From contig NZ_CP047050.1 of assembly GCF_009799805.1 (NCBI RefSeq), positions 1,502,001 to 1,566,000 of the forward strand: 64,000 nucleotides of DNA, written 5' to 3'. Positions 9,058 through 17,778 of the stretch are shown one piece after another; within the stretch, counting starts at the first letter, position 1, and the number at the start of each line of letters is the position of its first letter. The stretch is from Myroides phaeus. GTDB taxonomy: Bacteria > Bacteroidota > Bacteroidia > Flavobacteriales > Flavobacteriaceae. The notes beneath the pieces were generated by a model, which worked only from the letters and a program-made list of their open reading frames with translations, searched no databases and was not told the origin of the DNA. The position numbers were made by a program, and so were the translations under genes.

Positions 9058-10242
9058 TTATTTTTTAGGGTATGTCGTTTGATTAATTATCAAGGATGCG
9101 ACAGCACAAGCCATTAACGAGATTGCAACAATATTCATTGAACCATCGTTGAGGCTGTTTAGCAGCAAAGAGGTTATAAAAGTAAACGCTAATTGTGATG
9201 CACCAAATAAGGCAGAGGCTGTTCCTGATTCTTCTTTAAATGGCGCTAATGCTAATGTTGTACTTGTTGGGAATAACATTCCAAGGGGCAGTACAAAAAA
9301 GAATAGTGGAATTAACTGCAAATAGATTGATAGGTTTAATTCAATCATTAGCCAGAGTATTCCCGCTGATATAGCTTGTATACTTGCTCCTAATTTAATG
9401 ATATTACTTGGCTGTAAGTGTTTACGTAGAACAGATGACGTAAGGAATGAGCCTATCATTAATCCACAAGAGTTTAGCATAAATATTAAGCTGAATTGCG
9501 TACTTGATAATCCGCCAACTTCCATAATTAATACGGGCGAATTGGAGATGTATAGCATTAAACAACTAAAAGCAATACTTCCTATGATAGTATAGGTAAC
9601 AAATATTTTATGTTTGAATAAGCGTTTATAGTTGTTTAAGATTAGGTTGAGTTTTAATGTTGTACTTTGTGTGTTTACATCTTCTCTAAGGAAAAATGTA
9701 GTCATTAATATGCTTAATGTTGCAAAACACGCCATAGCAGTAAAGACATGTTGCCAATCATAGAATTTCAGAATGGCATTACCTAAGATAGGTGCCATAA
9801 TTGGGGCAATTCCGCCGATTAGCGCAAGGATACTGAATATCTTAAGGGTTTGGTCTTTGTCGAAGCGTTTATTGACTATAGCCCTTGCAATGACTAAACC
9901 ACCACTACTTCCAAATGCTTGTAAGAATCTATAAACCCACATAACCTTGATGTCTTGTACATAAATACAGGCAATAGAAGACACGATAAAGATAGATAGG
10001 GAAATTAGTATTGGTTTTTTACTTCCATATTTATCAGATATAGGTCCCCAAAATAATTGTCCAATTGCTAATCCACCCAAGAAAGTAGAGAGAGAGATTT
10101 GTACACGGTTTATTTCGGTACTTAAGTCTTTGGCTATTTTTGGGAAAGCTGGTAAATACATATCAATAGCTAAAGGGCCTAATGCCGTTAGACTAACTAA
10201 TGTAAATATCAGAATCCATTCTTGAATTGAGAGTTTTTGCAC
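9058..10242 (-). CDS. Bcr/CflA-family multidrug efflux MFS transporter
   Basis: This 12-helix major facilitator antiporter exports small toxic compounds using the proton gradient. It shows the Bcr/CflA pattern: LAIDMYLPAFPKIA at the end of helix 1, then GQLFWGPISDKYGSKKPI (motif A) between helices 2 and 3. I place the start at the GTG at 10242 (MQKLSIQEWILIF). A longer reading to a TTG at 10287 would begin inside the hairpin that ends fabD. Substrate specificity is not predictable. Confidence 0.85.
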   Translation of the reverse strand: MQKLSIQEWILIFTLVSLTALGPLAIDMYLPAFPKIAKDLSTEINRVQISLSTFLGGLAIGQLFWGPISDKYGSKKPILISLSIFIVSSIACIYVQDIKVMWVYRFLQAFGSSGGLVIARAIVNKRFDKDQTLKIFSILALIGGIAPIMAPILGNAILKFYDWQHVFTAMACFATLSILMTTFFLREDVNTQSTTLKLNLILNNYKRLFKHKIFVTYTIIGSIAFSCLMLYISNSPVLIMEVGGLSSTQFSLIFMLNSCGLMIGSFLTSSVLRKHLQPSNIIKLGASIQAISAGILWLMIELNLSIYLQLIPLFFFVLPLGMLFPTSTTLALAPFKEESGTASALFGASQLAFTFITSLLLNSLNDGSMNIVAISLMACAVASLIINQTTYPKK

Positions 10243-10255
10243 GTTTAAAAGGAGG

Positions 10256-10296
10256 TTAAAAAAAAATCCCTGGTGTGTTTCAACCAAGGATTTTTA
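10256..10296 (-). terminator. terminator after fabD
   Basis: A hairpin with AAATCC and TGGT pairing to ACCA and GGATTT (one mismatch) carries a run of T on its fabD-distal side when read on the reverse strand. It lies between the fabD stop and the transporter start. Confidence 0.7.
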
Positions 10297-10331
10297 TATT
10301 GTTATAATAGTCTTGTTATTGTCAAAACAAC

Positions 10332-11204
10332 TTATGCAGAATGAGTTTCTGCTTCTTTATTGATTTTTTTAATTAAACCAACTAATACTTTTCCTGGTCC
10401 AACTTCTGTAAATAAAGTAGCACCATCAGCAACCATTTGTTGTACTGATTGAGTCCATCTTACAGGAGCAGTTAATTGAAGGATTAAGTTCTTTTTAATT
10501 TCTTCTGGATTGTTAACAGCACTTGCAGTAACGTTTTGGTAAACTGGGCAAGTAGGAGTGTGGAAAGTAGTTGCTTCAATAGCAGCAGCTAATTCTTCTC
10601 TTGCAGGTTCCATCATTGGAGAGTGGAATGCTCCTCCAACAGGAAGTAATAATGCTCTTTTAGCACCAGCTTCTTTTAGTAATTCACACGCTTTTTCAAC
10701 AGCAGAGAATTCTCCTGAAATAACTAATTGACCAGGGCAGTTGTAATTTGCAGCAACTACAACACCATCAACTTCAGAACAAACTTTTTCTACGATAGCA
10801 TCTTCTAATCCTAATACAGCAGCCATAGTTGAAGGAGTGATTTCACAAGCTTTTTGCATTGCCATAGCTCTTTGAGAAACTAATTTTAACGCGTCTTCAA
10901 AAGCTAATGTACCATTCGCAACTAAAGCAGAGAATTCTCCTAATGAATGACCAGCTACCATTTCTGGTTTGAAATCTGCTAATGTTTTAGCTAATACAAC
11001 TGAATGTAAGAATACAGCAGGTTGAGTAACTTTCGTTTCTTTTAATTGTTCAGCTGTTCCTTCAAACATAATATCTGTGATTCTAAAACCAAGGATATCG
11101 TTTGCTTTTTCAAACATTTCTTTAGCAAGTTCAGAACTTTCATATAAGTCTTTACCCATTCCTGTGAATTGAGCTCCTTGACCTGGAAAAACATATGCTT
11201 TCAT
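10332..11204 (-). CDS. fabD: malonyl-CoA:acyl carrier protein transacylase
   Basis: This 290-residue enzyme loads malonate onto acyl carrier protein for fatty acid synthesis. PGQGAQ is at residues 8-12, the nucleophile Ser87 lies in AGHSLGEFSAL, the catalytic His lies in GGAFHSPMM (about residue 200), and a conserved GQLVISG loop is present. Length is normal. It is not beside other fab genes here; it stands alone between two terminators, with a -7 element about 30 bp upstream. Confidence 0.95.
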   Translation of the reverse strand: MKAYVFPGQGAQFTGMGKDLYESSELAKEMFEKANDILGFRITDIMFEGTAEQLKETKVTQPAVFLHSVVLAKTLADFKPEMVAGHSLGEFSALVANGTLAFEDALKLVSQRAMAMQKACEITPSTMAAVLGLEDAIVEKVCSEVDGVVVAANYNCPGQLVISGEFSAVEKACELLKEAGAKRALLLPVGGAFHSPMMEPAREELAAAIEATTFHTPTCPVYQNVTASAVNNPEEIKKNLILQLTAPVRWTQSVQQMVADGATLFTEVGPGKVLVGLIKKINKEAETHSA

Positions 11205-11230
11205 AAGTATAATTTTAAATTTCGAGTAGA

Positions 11231-11238
11231 CAAAAATA
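11231..11238 (-). promoter_or_regulatory. -7 element (TATTTTTG) of fabD
   Basis: The reverse strand reads TATTTTTG, matching TAnnTTTG, 27 bp before the fabD ATG. No clear -33 box is seen. Confidence 0.45.
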
Positions 11239-11269
11239 AGGTATTTTTATTTGTAAAACGAACAGACAT

Positions 11270-11305
11270 AAAAAAAGCCATCTGGAGTACAGATGGCTTC
11301 TTTTG
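11270..11305 (-). terminator. terminator after the PpiD-like gene
   Basis: Stem AGCCATCTG/CAGATGGCT with a five-base loop, preceded on the forward strand by an A-run that becomes the T-tract of the reverse-strand transcript. Confidence 0.85.
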
Positions 11306-11318
11306 TAAGTTTTATAGT

Positions 11319-13421
11319 TTATTGGATAACACCGATACGGTTATCTTTAATTTTGGCATTGTCTTTTAATGCTTTCATAACTCTCATTTGAGCCATGTTG
11401 CGAACACCATTTTCAACTTTAGCTTTGTAGCTGTTGTAGTTTGGTAATTCAGGAGCATTAGCAACGTTTTTAGTTTTTACCATATAAACTCCTTTTACAC
11501 CATCAATTAGGTTAGAGTTTTGGTTAACTGCAGTTGCGAAAGCTGTACCTACTACTAATGGTTCGTTTCCGATATTAGTGATAAGTGGAGCATTTAAGCT
11601 AACTTCAGATACAGAAGCGATAGATGCTTTAGAACTTGTAGACACTTCTTCAATAGTTTTACCAGTCATTTTTTGTTTAATGATTTGAGCTTTTTTCTCG
11701 TTCATTAAGATTGGTTCAATGAATGGTTTTACTTCTTCGATTGGCATTAAACCTGTATCGTTTTTAGATGTTAACTTAACGATGATGTGTCCATCAGCAT
11801 TGTCAAATCTTTTGATAGTACCGTCTTTAGTGTCTTTGTTAAAAGCCCAAGCAATAATACTTCTTTGGTTTCCTACACCAGGTAAGAACTCTTCGAAAGG
11901 ACGAACAGTTACGTCATTTTGAGTATCAAAACCTAAACCTTTAGCAGCAACGATAAAGTCACTTGCAGAAGCTGCGTCTTGTTCTAATGTCGTAGCTTTA
12001 GTGAATAACTCATCAGCAGTTGCGTCAGATACTTCAATTTTTAAAGCAACAGTAGCTAATTTAGCACCTTCTTTTTTATTGATAACTTGGATTACGTGGT
12101 AACCAAAGTCAGTTTCAACTAAACCAATTTTTCCAGCAGGGTTGTTAAAGATAAAGTCGTTAAATGGTTTTACCATTTGTCCGTTTGGAATATCTTCATA
12201 TTTTCCACCGTTGTTTTTAGATCCTGGATCTTCTGTTTCAACAGTTGCAACAGCTGCAAATGTAGCAGGAGCTTCTTGAACTTTTTTCAAGATTTCTTCA
12301 GCTTTCGCTTTAGCTTCTTCTTTAGTTCTTGTAGAACCAGGAGCTGCAGATCCTGCATAAGTGATTAAGATATGAGCAGCGTCAACTCTTTGACCTGGTT
12401 TTTTGTCTAATAATCTTGATATACAGTAGTAGTCTCCCATTACGTATGGACCAAAAACTTGACCAGGTTGTAAGTTAAATAACTCTTCTTGGTATTCTAA
12501 AGGAAGATCTTTCTTAGCGTAATATAAACTGTCAAATTTAATATCTGAGTTTGTGTTTACGAAAGACTCAACATCTTTAATTGTTTTGAATCCAGGAATA
12601 GTATCGTTTTTCTTAGTTTCAGCATTATATTGAACTCTTGGTTGTAATAGAGATTCAATAGTTTCCTTAACTGCATCTTTATCAGAGTCAGAAGGTTTAC
12701 TTGCTAAGAAAGCATATTGTAATTCACGAGTTGTTTCAGATTTAAATCTGTTCTCGTGTTTTTTCATGTAATCAATGATAGCAGCATCAGAAACAGCAGC
12801 TTCTTCGTTGTTAACTGTAGAGTAAGGTACAGTAACATAGTCAAAAGAAACTTTGCTGTTATCAGCTAAGTAACTTGCTTTAGCTTCAGTTTGAGTAGTG
12901 TAGATTCCTCCTTGAATTAAAGAGAAATACATTTGCTCAAGACCAACTTTTTCAAGTTCTTTTTCGTAAGCTAACCACGCATTCCATTGCTCTTGTCCAG
13001 CTTGTTTCATCATTAAAACAAATTGGTTGAATTTGTTAACGTCAAACTGTCCTAATTGATTTAGGAATTCAGGATTGTTAGCAAAGTTTGGGTTGTTTTT
13101 TACAACATTTACCAATTGGTCTTTACCAATGCGTAATCCTAATTTCTCGAACTCAGTAGTAAGTAAAATATTGTTTACTTCACTGTTCCAAACAGCCACA
13201 CTCGCTTGAGTGTTACTCATTTGTCCGTTTTTCTCAGCTTGAGCTACTTTGTGTAAGAATTCTTGTGTGTTGATTTCTTCTCCGTTGATACTACCAACAT
13301 TTCTTGATAGTCCACCTCCCGTGCTTCTTACTACGTCGCCAATAACGAATGCTAATAAAGCAATACCTATTACTGCAATTAACAGAGCGGATTTTTGTCT
13401 AATTTTTGATAAAACTGCCAT
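11319..13421 (-). CDS. PpiD/SurA-like periplasmic peptidyl-prolyl isomerase
   Basis: This 700-residue membrane-anchored folding factor has an N-terminal transmembrane helix (about residues 12-30, ALLIAVIGIALLAFVIGDV). A SurA_N-type helical region covers roughly residues 35-180. A parvulin (PpiC) domain starts near RVDAAHILITYAG (about residue 345) and runs to FGYHVIQV. A long C-terminal chaperone part follows. It resembles PpiD, which sits at the Sec exit and helps outer-membrane and secreted proteins fold. This arrangement is usual in Flavobacteriaceae. Confidence 0.88.
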   Translation of the reverse strand: MAVLSKIRQKSALLIAVIGIALLAFVIGDVVRSTGGGLSRNVGSINGEEINTQEFLHKVAQAEKNGQMSNTQASVAVWNSEVNNILLTTEFEKLGLRIGKDQLVNVVKNNPNFANNPEFLNQLGQFDVNKFNQFVLMMKQAGQEQWNAWLAYEKELEKVGLEQMYFSLIQGGIYTTQTEAKASYLADNSKVSFDYVTVPYSTVNNEEAAVSDAAIIDYMKKHENRFKSETTRELQYAFLASKPSDSDKDAVKETIESLLQPRVQYNAETKKNDTIPGFKTIKDVESFVNTNSDIKFDSLYYAKKDLPLEYQEELFNLQPGQVFGPYVMGDYYCISRLLDKKPGQRVDAAHILITYAGSAAPGSTRTKEEAKAKAEEILKKVQEAPATFAAVATVETEDPGSKNNGGKYEDIPNGQMVKPFNDFIFNNPAGKIGLVETDFGYHVIQVINKKEGAKLATVALKIEVSDATADELFTKATTLEQDAASASDFIVAAKGLGFDTQNDVTVRPFEEFLPGVGNQRSIIAWAFNKDTKDGTIKRFDNADGHIIVKLTSKNDTGLMPIEEVKPFIEPILMNEKKAQIIKQKMTGKTIEEVSTSSKASIASVSEVSLNAPLITNIGNEPLVVGTAFATAVNQNSNLIDGVKGVYMVKTKNVANAPELPNYNSYKAKVENGVRNMAQMRVMKALKDNAKIKDNRIGVIQ

Positions 13422-13615
13422 GCTTTTTTATTATGTGTAATTTTTTTCAGTGAGCGAAAATACAATTATCTATTTAATAATAAAAGGAGTGATGCTATTA
13501 TTTTACGACAATTCACATCTTTTTTCTTGTATTTTTAAATTAATTGTCTAATAATTTTTAATTCCGACTAAATAGGACCTTATAACTTATAATTTAGTAA
13601 TGGTATAAATATAAA

Positions 13616-13648
13616 AAAAAGGTGTAATCATTTATGATTACACCTTTG
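13616..13648 (-). terminator. terminator of the coaX-lptC operon
   Basis: A near-perfect hairpin, GGTGTAATCAT/ATGATTACACC with a two-base loop, is flanked by an A-run that becomes the T-tract of the reverse transcript. It lies just after the small membrane protein gene. Confidence 0.88.
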
Positions 13649-13656
13649 AGATATTG

Positions 13657-13848
13657 TTACTTATTATTGTAATTATCCATTCGTTTCGCAAACTTTCTTC
13701 TAAAGAAAAACATGAAGATTGCCACTCCAGCTATTATAAAGTTTAACCAGAAGTTGTTTTCTCCTTTGCTTATTTTGTCAATTGCATCATATATGAATAG
13801 TGCTGCAATAACTAAGTAGAAGAATGGTATGATTCTTAATGCTTTCAT
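13657..13848 (-). CDS. small two-helix membrane protein, 63 aa
   Basis: Two hydrophobic segments (about residues 5-22 and 34-50) are separated by a charged loop and followed by a strongly basic tail (FFRRKFAKR). It starts one base after the lptC stop codon, so translation is probably coupled. It is the last gene before the operon terminator. I know no function for it. Its conservation next to lptC in related genomes would show whether it belongs to LPS export. Confidence 0.65.
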   Translation of the reverse strand: MKALRIIPFFYLVIAALFIYDAIDKISKGENNFWLNFIIAGVAIFMFFFRRKFAKRMDNYNNK

Positions 13849-13849
13849 A

Positions 13850-14407
13850 TTAATTCTGTTTGTTTATGCTTTCAACATAACTATTAGTTGCTTTTACTGT
13901 TTTTAATTTACTGTCGAAGTCAATTCCAACTCCTCTTGTAAAGTTTTCTTTATCAGTAGAAGCTTTATACTTTCCTTCTGTAAAGAACCATTCATTCTTT
14001 TGGTCAAAATACAATTGGTCTGATTCAAGTTTTTTACCATCATGTGTTGTTATAACAACATTTCCTTGTAAATCTATTAGTTCTGTTTTTGTATAACTAA
14101 TAGCATAATCTGCAACAACGGTATTTTTGTTATTATCCGCATCAAAAAAGGTAAGATGAATTCCTTTTGGAAATTCGGTAAAAGGATATTTAACATTGCT
14201 ATAATCTAACATTGTTGGACTTAGTAATATGGCTTTTACTCTTCCTGAATCGATATATTGTAGGCGCATATTTTCTGCTTCACCAGCTGGAAAGAAGGTG
14301 ACTTTGTTTATTTGTTGTATTTCTTTAAACTTACTCTCACAAGAGAATAAAGAGAAAGATAATAAGATAAATAAAAGAATGCTTATCGATTTATTTATGT
14401 ATTTCAT
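13850..14407 (-). CDS. lptC: LPS export ABC transporter periplasmic protein LptC
   Basis: This 185-residue protein has a lipoprotein-type signal (SLFSC, lipidated Cys near residue 23) in place of the plain membrane anchor of E. coli LptC, followed by a beta-jellyroll region. That region includes RLQYIDSGRVKAILLSPTM and ...YAISYTKTELIDLQGNVVITTHDGKKLESDQLYFD, the typical LptC/OstA-like repeat with alternating hydrophobic residues. LptC passes LPS from LptBFG to LptA. It sits between an outer-membrane protein gene and a small membrane protein gene in the coaX operon. Confidence 0.88.
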   Translation of the reverse strand: MKYINKSISILLFILLSFSLFSCESKFKEIQQINKVTFFPAGEAENMRLQYIDSGRVKAILLSPTMLDYSNVKYPFTEFPKGIHLTFFDADNNKNTVVADYAISYTKTELIDLQGNVVITTHDGKKLESDQLYFDQKNEWFFTEGKYKASTDKENFTRGVGIDFDSKLKTVKATNSYVESINKQN

Positions 14408-14427
14408 TTTATGATAATGAATAGATG

Positions 14428-15687
14428 TTATTCAAAACGTCTTCTTTTGAACCAAAGGTCATTCATTGAGAAACCAACATACATACTAAAGTAGTTTTCT
14501 CTTGTTAAACCTTGACTTTTTGTACCTCTTGATCCGTATTCAAAACCAATGTTTAAGTTTGTAAAGCTTCTTCCAATAGGAAAACCAAAACCTGCATTTA
14601 CAGCCATATCATTGATTGCTTTGTCATTTAAAACTAAACCAGTGTTTTCATATCTAATACCAGCTCTGTATACAATTCTATCAAAATAGCTTGTAAAAGA
14701 ATTGTATTTAGGGATATAGAAACCTCCAACAGAGAATTTATTTGAATTCTCAAATGAAGAGATAGAAGATGTATTCCAAGAGTCAGCTAATTTTCTGTTT
14801 TCTGTGAATGTATACTGTGCTCCTACAAACCATTTGAATTCTTTTCCAAAACCAAGTCCTAAATCTAAAGCTTGTGGATTAGTAATTTTTCTGTTACCGT
14901 CTATAATAGTTTGAGATTCGATTACTTGGTTTACTCTTACAAGTTGTAACTTAGTTAGGTTGTCATTTGACCACTTAGTTTGTGGACTATAAGTTACATT
15001 TGCTTGCCAATCATACTGTCTAAATTTACCAGCATATTGTGCAGATGTTTTAAAAGACACTCCTCTGTAATCTAATTCCTGTAATTCTCTTGATACGGTT
15101 TGTAAAGGAGAACCATCGCCTATATTAGCAATGTTTTTGTATGCTTCATTAGTGATGTTACCAAAATGATATCCAACATCTACACCCACGTGTAAATTAG
15201 GCATAATCTCGTAACCAGCTCCTAAAAATACTTTATTCACTCCTCCGTTACCTTCGTAAGTGTTTTTAATTAATTGACCTTCTTCATTGTTTTGTTGACC
15301 ATTAATTTTATAACCAACATTTGAAAAAGGAGTTAATCCAAATACAACACCAACTTTTTTAGCAATAGGGAAACCTACGGCGATATAGTCTAATGTTTGT
15401 CTTTTTGCTTTATTATTAGAATCATCAGATGCAAAGTCATAAAACTTAGCTGTTGCTCCAAGTGAGAATGTAGTAAGTTTAAGCTTACCAAAAGACGCTG
15501 GGTTATTTAAGTTGATGTGAATACTATCTGCGTAAACACTTGTTCCACCCATAGCTTTATATTCATTCGTACCACTGTTATTAACATTACCTATTCCGTA
15601 AAAAGAATAAGGTGAAGCGTTGCCTTGTTGGGCCATTGCAATTGAACCACAAATAAGGCTTAGGCTAAGGAAGATTTTTTTTATCAT
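14428..15687 (-). CDS. outer-membrane beta-barrel protein (OmpP1/FadL-like)
   Basis: This is a 419-residue exported protein with a signal peptide ending in AMAQ (about residue 19). The rest is amphipathic beta-strands typical of a porin-like barrel: NLNNPASFGKL near the start, alternating strands, and a C-terminal strand region ending FSMNDLWFKRRRFE. It shows weak likeness to the OmpP1/FadL hydrophobic-compound transport family. I use the ATG at 15687; an in-frame TTG lies at 15693. The start overlaps the end of coaX by 23 bp, so it is co-translated with it. Its cargo is unknown. Confidence 0.75.
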   Translation of the reverse strand: MIKKIFLSLSLICGSIAMAQQGNASPYSFYGIGNVNNSGTNEYKAMGGTSVYADSIHINLNNPASFGKLKLTTFSLGATAKFYDFASDDSNNKAKRQTLDYIAVGFPIAKKVGVVFGLTPFSNVGYKINGQQNNEEGQLIKNTYEGNGGVNKVFLGAGYEIMPNLHVGVDVGYHFGNITNEAYKNIANIGDGSPLQTVSRELQELDYRGVSFKTSAQYAGKFRQYDWQANVTYSPQTKWSNDNLTKLQLVRVNQVIESQTIIDGNRKITNPQALDLGLGFGKEFKWFVGAQYTFTENRKLADSWNTSSISSFENSNKFSVGGFYIPKYNSFTSYFDRIVYRAGIRYENTGLVLNDKAINDMAVNAGFGFPIGRSFTNLNIGFEYGSRGTKSQGLTRENYFSMYVGFSMNDLWFKRRRFE

Positions 15688-16414
15688 TTTCAATTATGTA
15701 TTGATATAAAGAGTTCATACTCTCTAAAAGAAAGTTTGAATTAGCAAATATTACATTTTTTAATCTTTTTGCCAAAAAAAGTGTGTCTCCTCCGGTCAAA
15801 ATAACCGTTAATTGAGGATATTTTTTTTGGTATTCAGTTATTACACCATCTATTTCTGTTGTAACACCATTTATAATACCTGAGTGTATAGCATTTGTTG
15901 TTTGATCTCCTATCAAATAATCTATATCTTCAGGTTTTAGCAAAGGTAGCTTTTCTGTGTAATCATTTAACGATTTATATCGCAACATTAGACCTGGAGA
16001 AATTGCACCACCTAAATATTCGTCATTATCATTTATAAAATCATAGGTAATACAAGTCCCTGCGTCTATCACTAAACGATTCTGTTTAGAAAATTGCATT
16101 ACAGCCCCTGCAGCGAGAACCATTCTGTCTATCCCCAATGTGTTTGGAGTGGCGTATAAATTTTTAAATGGGAAGCTACTTTTATGAGATATAACGATAA
16201 GATTGGTATTTTGTTTTAACCAATTGAAAGTTTCTTCATTTAATTTCCCGACCGAAGATAGGATGATTTGTAGTTTTTCGTGTTCTGTTGAAATTTTTTT
16301 TAAAAAAAAATCAACTTTTTTTTCATCGTCAAAAAATAGAGTCTCAGAAAACCTATTGTTTTCAAACTTAGCTATTTTCGTTCGAGTATTGCCTATGTCA
16401 ATGGCTAAAATCAT
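15665..16414 (-). CDS. coaX: type III pantothenate kinase
   Basis: This 249-residue enzyme phosphorylates pantothenate, the first step of coenzyme A synthesis. It is an ASKHA-fold enzyme: the phosphate-1 motif LAIDIGNTRTKIA is at residues 3-15. GIDRMVLAAGA and VIDAGTCITYDFI (phosphate-2) are in the centre, with GGAISPGL after them. Type III kinases are not feedback-inhibited by CoA. It is the first gene of an operon that continues into the outer-membrane protein, LptC and the small membrane protein. Confidence 0.95.
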   Translation of the reverse strand: MILAIDIGNTRTKIAKFENNRFSETLFFDDEKKVDFFLKKISTEHEKLQIILSSVGKLNEETFNWLKQNTNLIVISHKSSFPFKNLYATPNTLGIDRMVLAAGAVMQFSKQNRLVIDAGTCITYDFINDNDEYLGGAISPGLMLRYKSLNDYTEKLPLLKPEDIDYLIGDQTTNAIHSGIINGVTTEIDGVITEYQKKYPQLTVILTGGDTLFLAKRLKNVIFANSNFLLESMNSLYQYIIENDKKNLP

Positions 16415-16433
16415 GCGTTTTTTTTAAGTTTAG

Positions 16434-16441
16434 CAAAGGTA
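16434..16441 (-). promoter_or_regulatory. -7 element (TACCTTTG) of the coaX operon
   Basis: The reverse strand matches TAnnTTTG 20 bp upstream of the coaX ATG. The -33 region is a T-rich run without a clean TTTG. Confidence 0.45.
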
Positions 16442-16466
16442 ATGAATGATTTTTTTCTAAAAAAGT

Positions 16467-16497
16467 TTTGGAAGAAAGAAAAACTGTTCTATATTTG
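16467..16497 (+). promoter_or_regulatory. promoter of the tRNA-Phe cluster
   Basis: TTTG at 16467-16470 and TATATTTG at 16490-16497 are separated by 19 bases, an exact match to the Bacteroidota -33/-7 arrangement. It lies 45 bp before the first tRNA gene. Confidence 0.75.
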
Positions 16498-16541
16498 CAA
16501 CCGCTTAACAGAACAACATTGTTCAATACTAAAAGCCAATT

Positions 16542-16614
16542 GGTGCCTTAGCTCAGTTGGTAGAGCAAAGGACTGAAAATCCTTGTGTCCCTGGTTCGAT
16601 TCCTGGAGGCACCA
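16542..16614 (+). tRNA. tRNA-Phe (GAA), copy 1
   Basis: A 73-base cloverleaf with acceptor GGTGCCT/AGGCACC, D stem GCTC/GAGC, anticodon stem AAGGA/TCCTT with loop CTGAAAA (anticodon GAA), T arm CCTGG-TTCGATT-CCTGG and discriminator A. CCA is not encoded. Confidence 0.97.
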
Positions 16615-16647
16615 CTAATTTAGCTTTTAGTAAGTAGTTTTAAAACT

Positions 16648-16720
16648 GGTGCCTTAGCTCAGTTGGTAGAGCAAAGGACTGAAAATCCTTGTGTCCCTGG
16701 TTCGATTCCTGGAGGCACCA
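16648..16720 (+). tRNA. tRNA-Phe (GAA), copy 2
   Basis: Identical in sequence to copy 1, from which it is separated by 33 bp. CCA is not encoded. Confidence 0.97.
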
Positions 16721-16746
16721 CAAATTTAAAACATGGTAAGCTCACT

Positions 16747-16819
16747 GGTGCCTTAGCTCAGTTGGTAGAGCAAAGGACTGAAAATCCTTGTGTCCCTGGT
16801 TCGATTCCTGGAGGCACCA
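16747..16819 (+). tRNA. tRNA-Phe (GAA), copy 3
   Basis: Identical to copies 1 and 2, 26 bp after copy 2. Here the three bases after the discriminator happen to be CCA (16820-16822), unlike the other two copies. Confidence 0.97.
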
Positions 16820-16824
16820 CCACT

Positions 16825-16858
16825 AAAAGCCGATACAGTAATGTATCGGCTTTTTTGT
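16825..16858 (+). terminator. terminator of the tRNA-Phe cluster
   Basis: Stem AAAAGCCGATACA/TGTATCGGCTTTT with a short loop and a T-run, starting six bases after the third tRNA. Confidence 0.88.
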
Positions 16859-17147
16859 TTTGCTGCTTTTACATTTAATTCAAAAAAATAGATGCCAAAT
16901 ACAAGGTCAATTATAAGTTGTGTATATGTATAATGTTCTATAAATCTGTATGGAAATCAATCAATATCTCTATTCTTTCTTAATGGAGTTTTAAAAGCCT
17001 TTAATTAAGTTTAGGTTATAAGGGTGTTGGTAGTGGAGAAAAGGGCGTAAATATGCTTTAATTTCTTTTATTTATTATGGTATTTATATAGTTAAGTGTG
17101 TTCTATTGTAAATTACAAGTAGATTAATTTGAGGAGGAGTGAAATTA
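16859..17147. other. intergenic stretch with no recognised feature
   Basis: AT-rich sequence between the tRNA terminator and the next reverse-strand gene's terminator. I see no coding potential or clear structure. Confidence 0.5.
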
Positions 17148-17180
17148 AAAAAGGCCACCCATTTTGATGAGTAGCCTTTG
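17148..17180 (-). terminator. terminator after the coiled-coil protein gene
   Basis: An imperfect hairpin (AAAGGC...GCCTTT, two internal mismatches, small loop), with an A-run that becomes the T-tract on the reverse strand. Confidence 0.65.
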
Positions 17181-17183
17181 GTA

Positions 17184-17732
17184 TTATTTAGTCAAAGCAT
17201 TTACTTGTAAAGTTTGTCTTTTAACTTCAAATTCTAATTCTGTAATTCTTGTTTGAAGTTTTAAAAGTTTTCCTTTCCCTTTTAATTCATTGATTGGAGT
17301 TAGTTTTCCTAATGCTTTCTTTTGAGTAAATTTAATGTTCTCTGTATTAAATTTATCTTGAGCTTTATGAAGCTTAGCAGTAGTTTTTTCTAATCTCTTT
17401 TGGCTTTTAATTATATCATTTTGTTTTTTAATAGCCAGTTTTTGTTCTTTTTCTTTTTGTTTTTGAGCTTTTAATTCTGCTTTTTGTTTTTGAGCTTCAA
17501 TTTTTTGTTGTTGCTTTAATTTTTTAGCAGCGTCAAGTTCGTTTTGTACTTTAAGCTCTTCAATTTTTAAATCTGTAGCAACTGCGTTTTTAGCGTGTTC
17601 TAATTCTTCAGTTGTTTGTAATTGTTGAATAGCATTGTTAGTTGTTGGAAGCTCCTTAGGTAGTTCTTGAGCAACCATTGTGCTAGTTGTAGCTGCGAAA
17701 AGTATTGCAGCTAAAAGCATCTTCTTTTTCAT
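17184..17732 (-). CDS. secreted Lys/Gln-rich coiled-coil protein, 182 aa
   Basis: A signal peptide (about residues 1-21, ending MVAQE) precedes a long, highly charged helical region (about residues 40-150). That region is dominated by K, Q, A and E with heptad-like spacing, as in QQKIEAQKQKAELKAQKQKEKEQ (shown here only as a pattern). A less charged tail ends EFEVKRQTLQVNALTK. It should form a periplasmic coiled coil. I recognise no domain. It follows rodA by 46 bp with no terminator between, so it may be read from the mre operon, and it might serve the cell envelope; that is inference. Confidence 0.6.
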   Translation of the reverse strand: MKKKMLLAAILFAATTSTMVAQELPKELPTTNNAIQQLQTTEELEHAKNAVATDLKIEELKVQNELDAAKKLKQQQKIEAQKQKAELKAQKQKEKEQKLAIKKQNDIIKSQKRLEKTTAKLHKAQDKFNTENIKFTQKKALGKLTPINELKGKGKLLKLQTRITELEFEVKRQTLQVNALTK

Positions 17733-17778
17733 TTGTTTATTCGGAGTTTTATTAAGTTATTTTTTATTGTGGTCTTAA

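Noticed and set aside
10243-10287. Upstream TTG start for the Bcr/CflA transporter
   Set aside because: It lies within the hairpin that terminates fabD.
16542-16819. Regularly spaced identical repeats resembling a CRISPR array
   Set aside because: The 73-bp repeats fold as tRNA-Phe, the spacers are short and unequal, and no cas genes are near.
16663-16878. A 71-codon open frame with a repeated motif (VEQRTENPCVPGSIPGG)
   Set aside because: It is a translation through two tRNA-Phe genes; the repeat reflects the tRNA sequence, not a protein.
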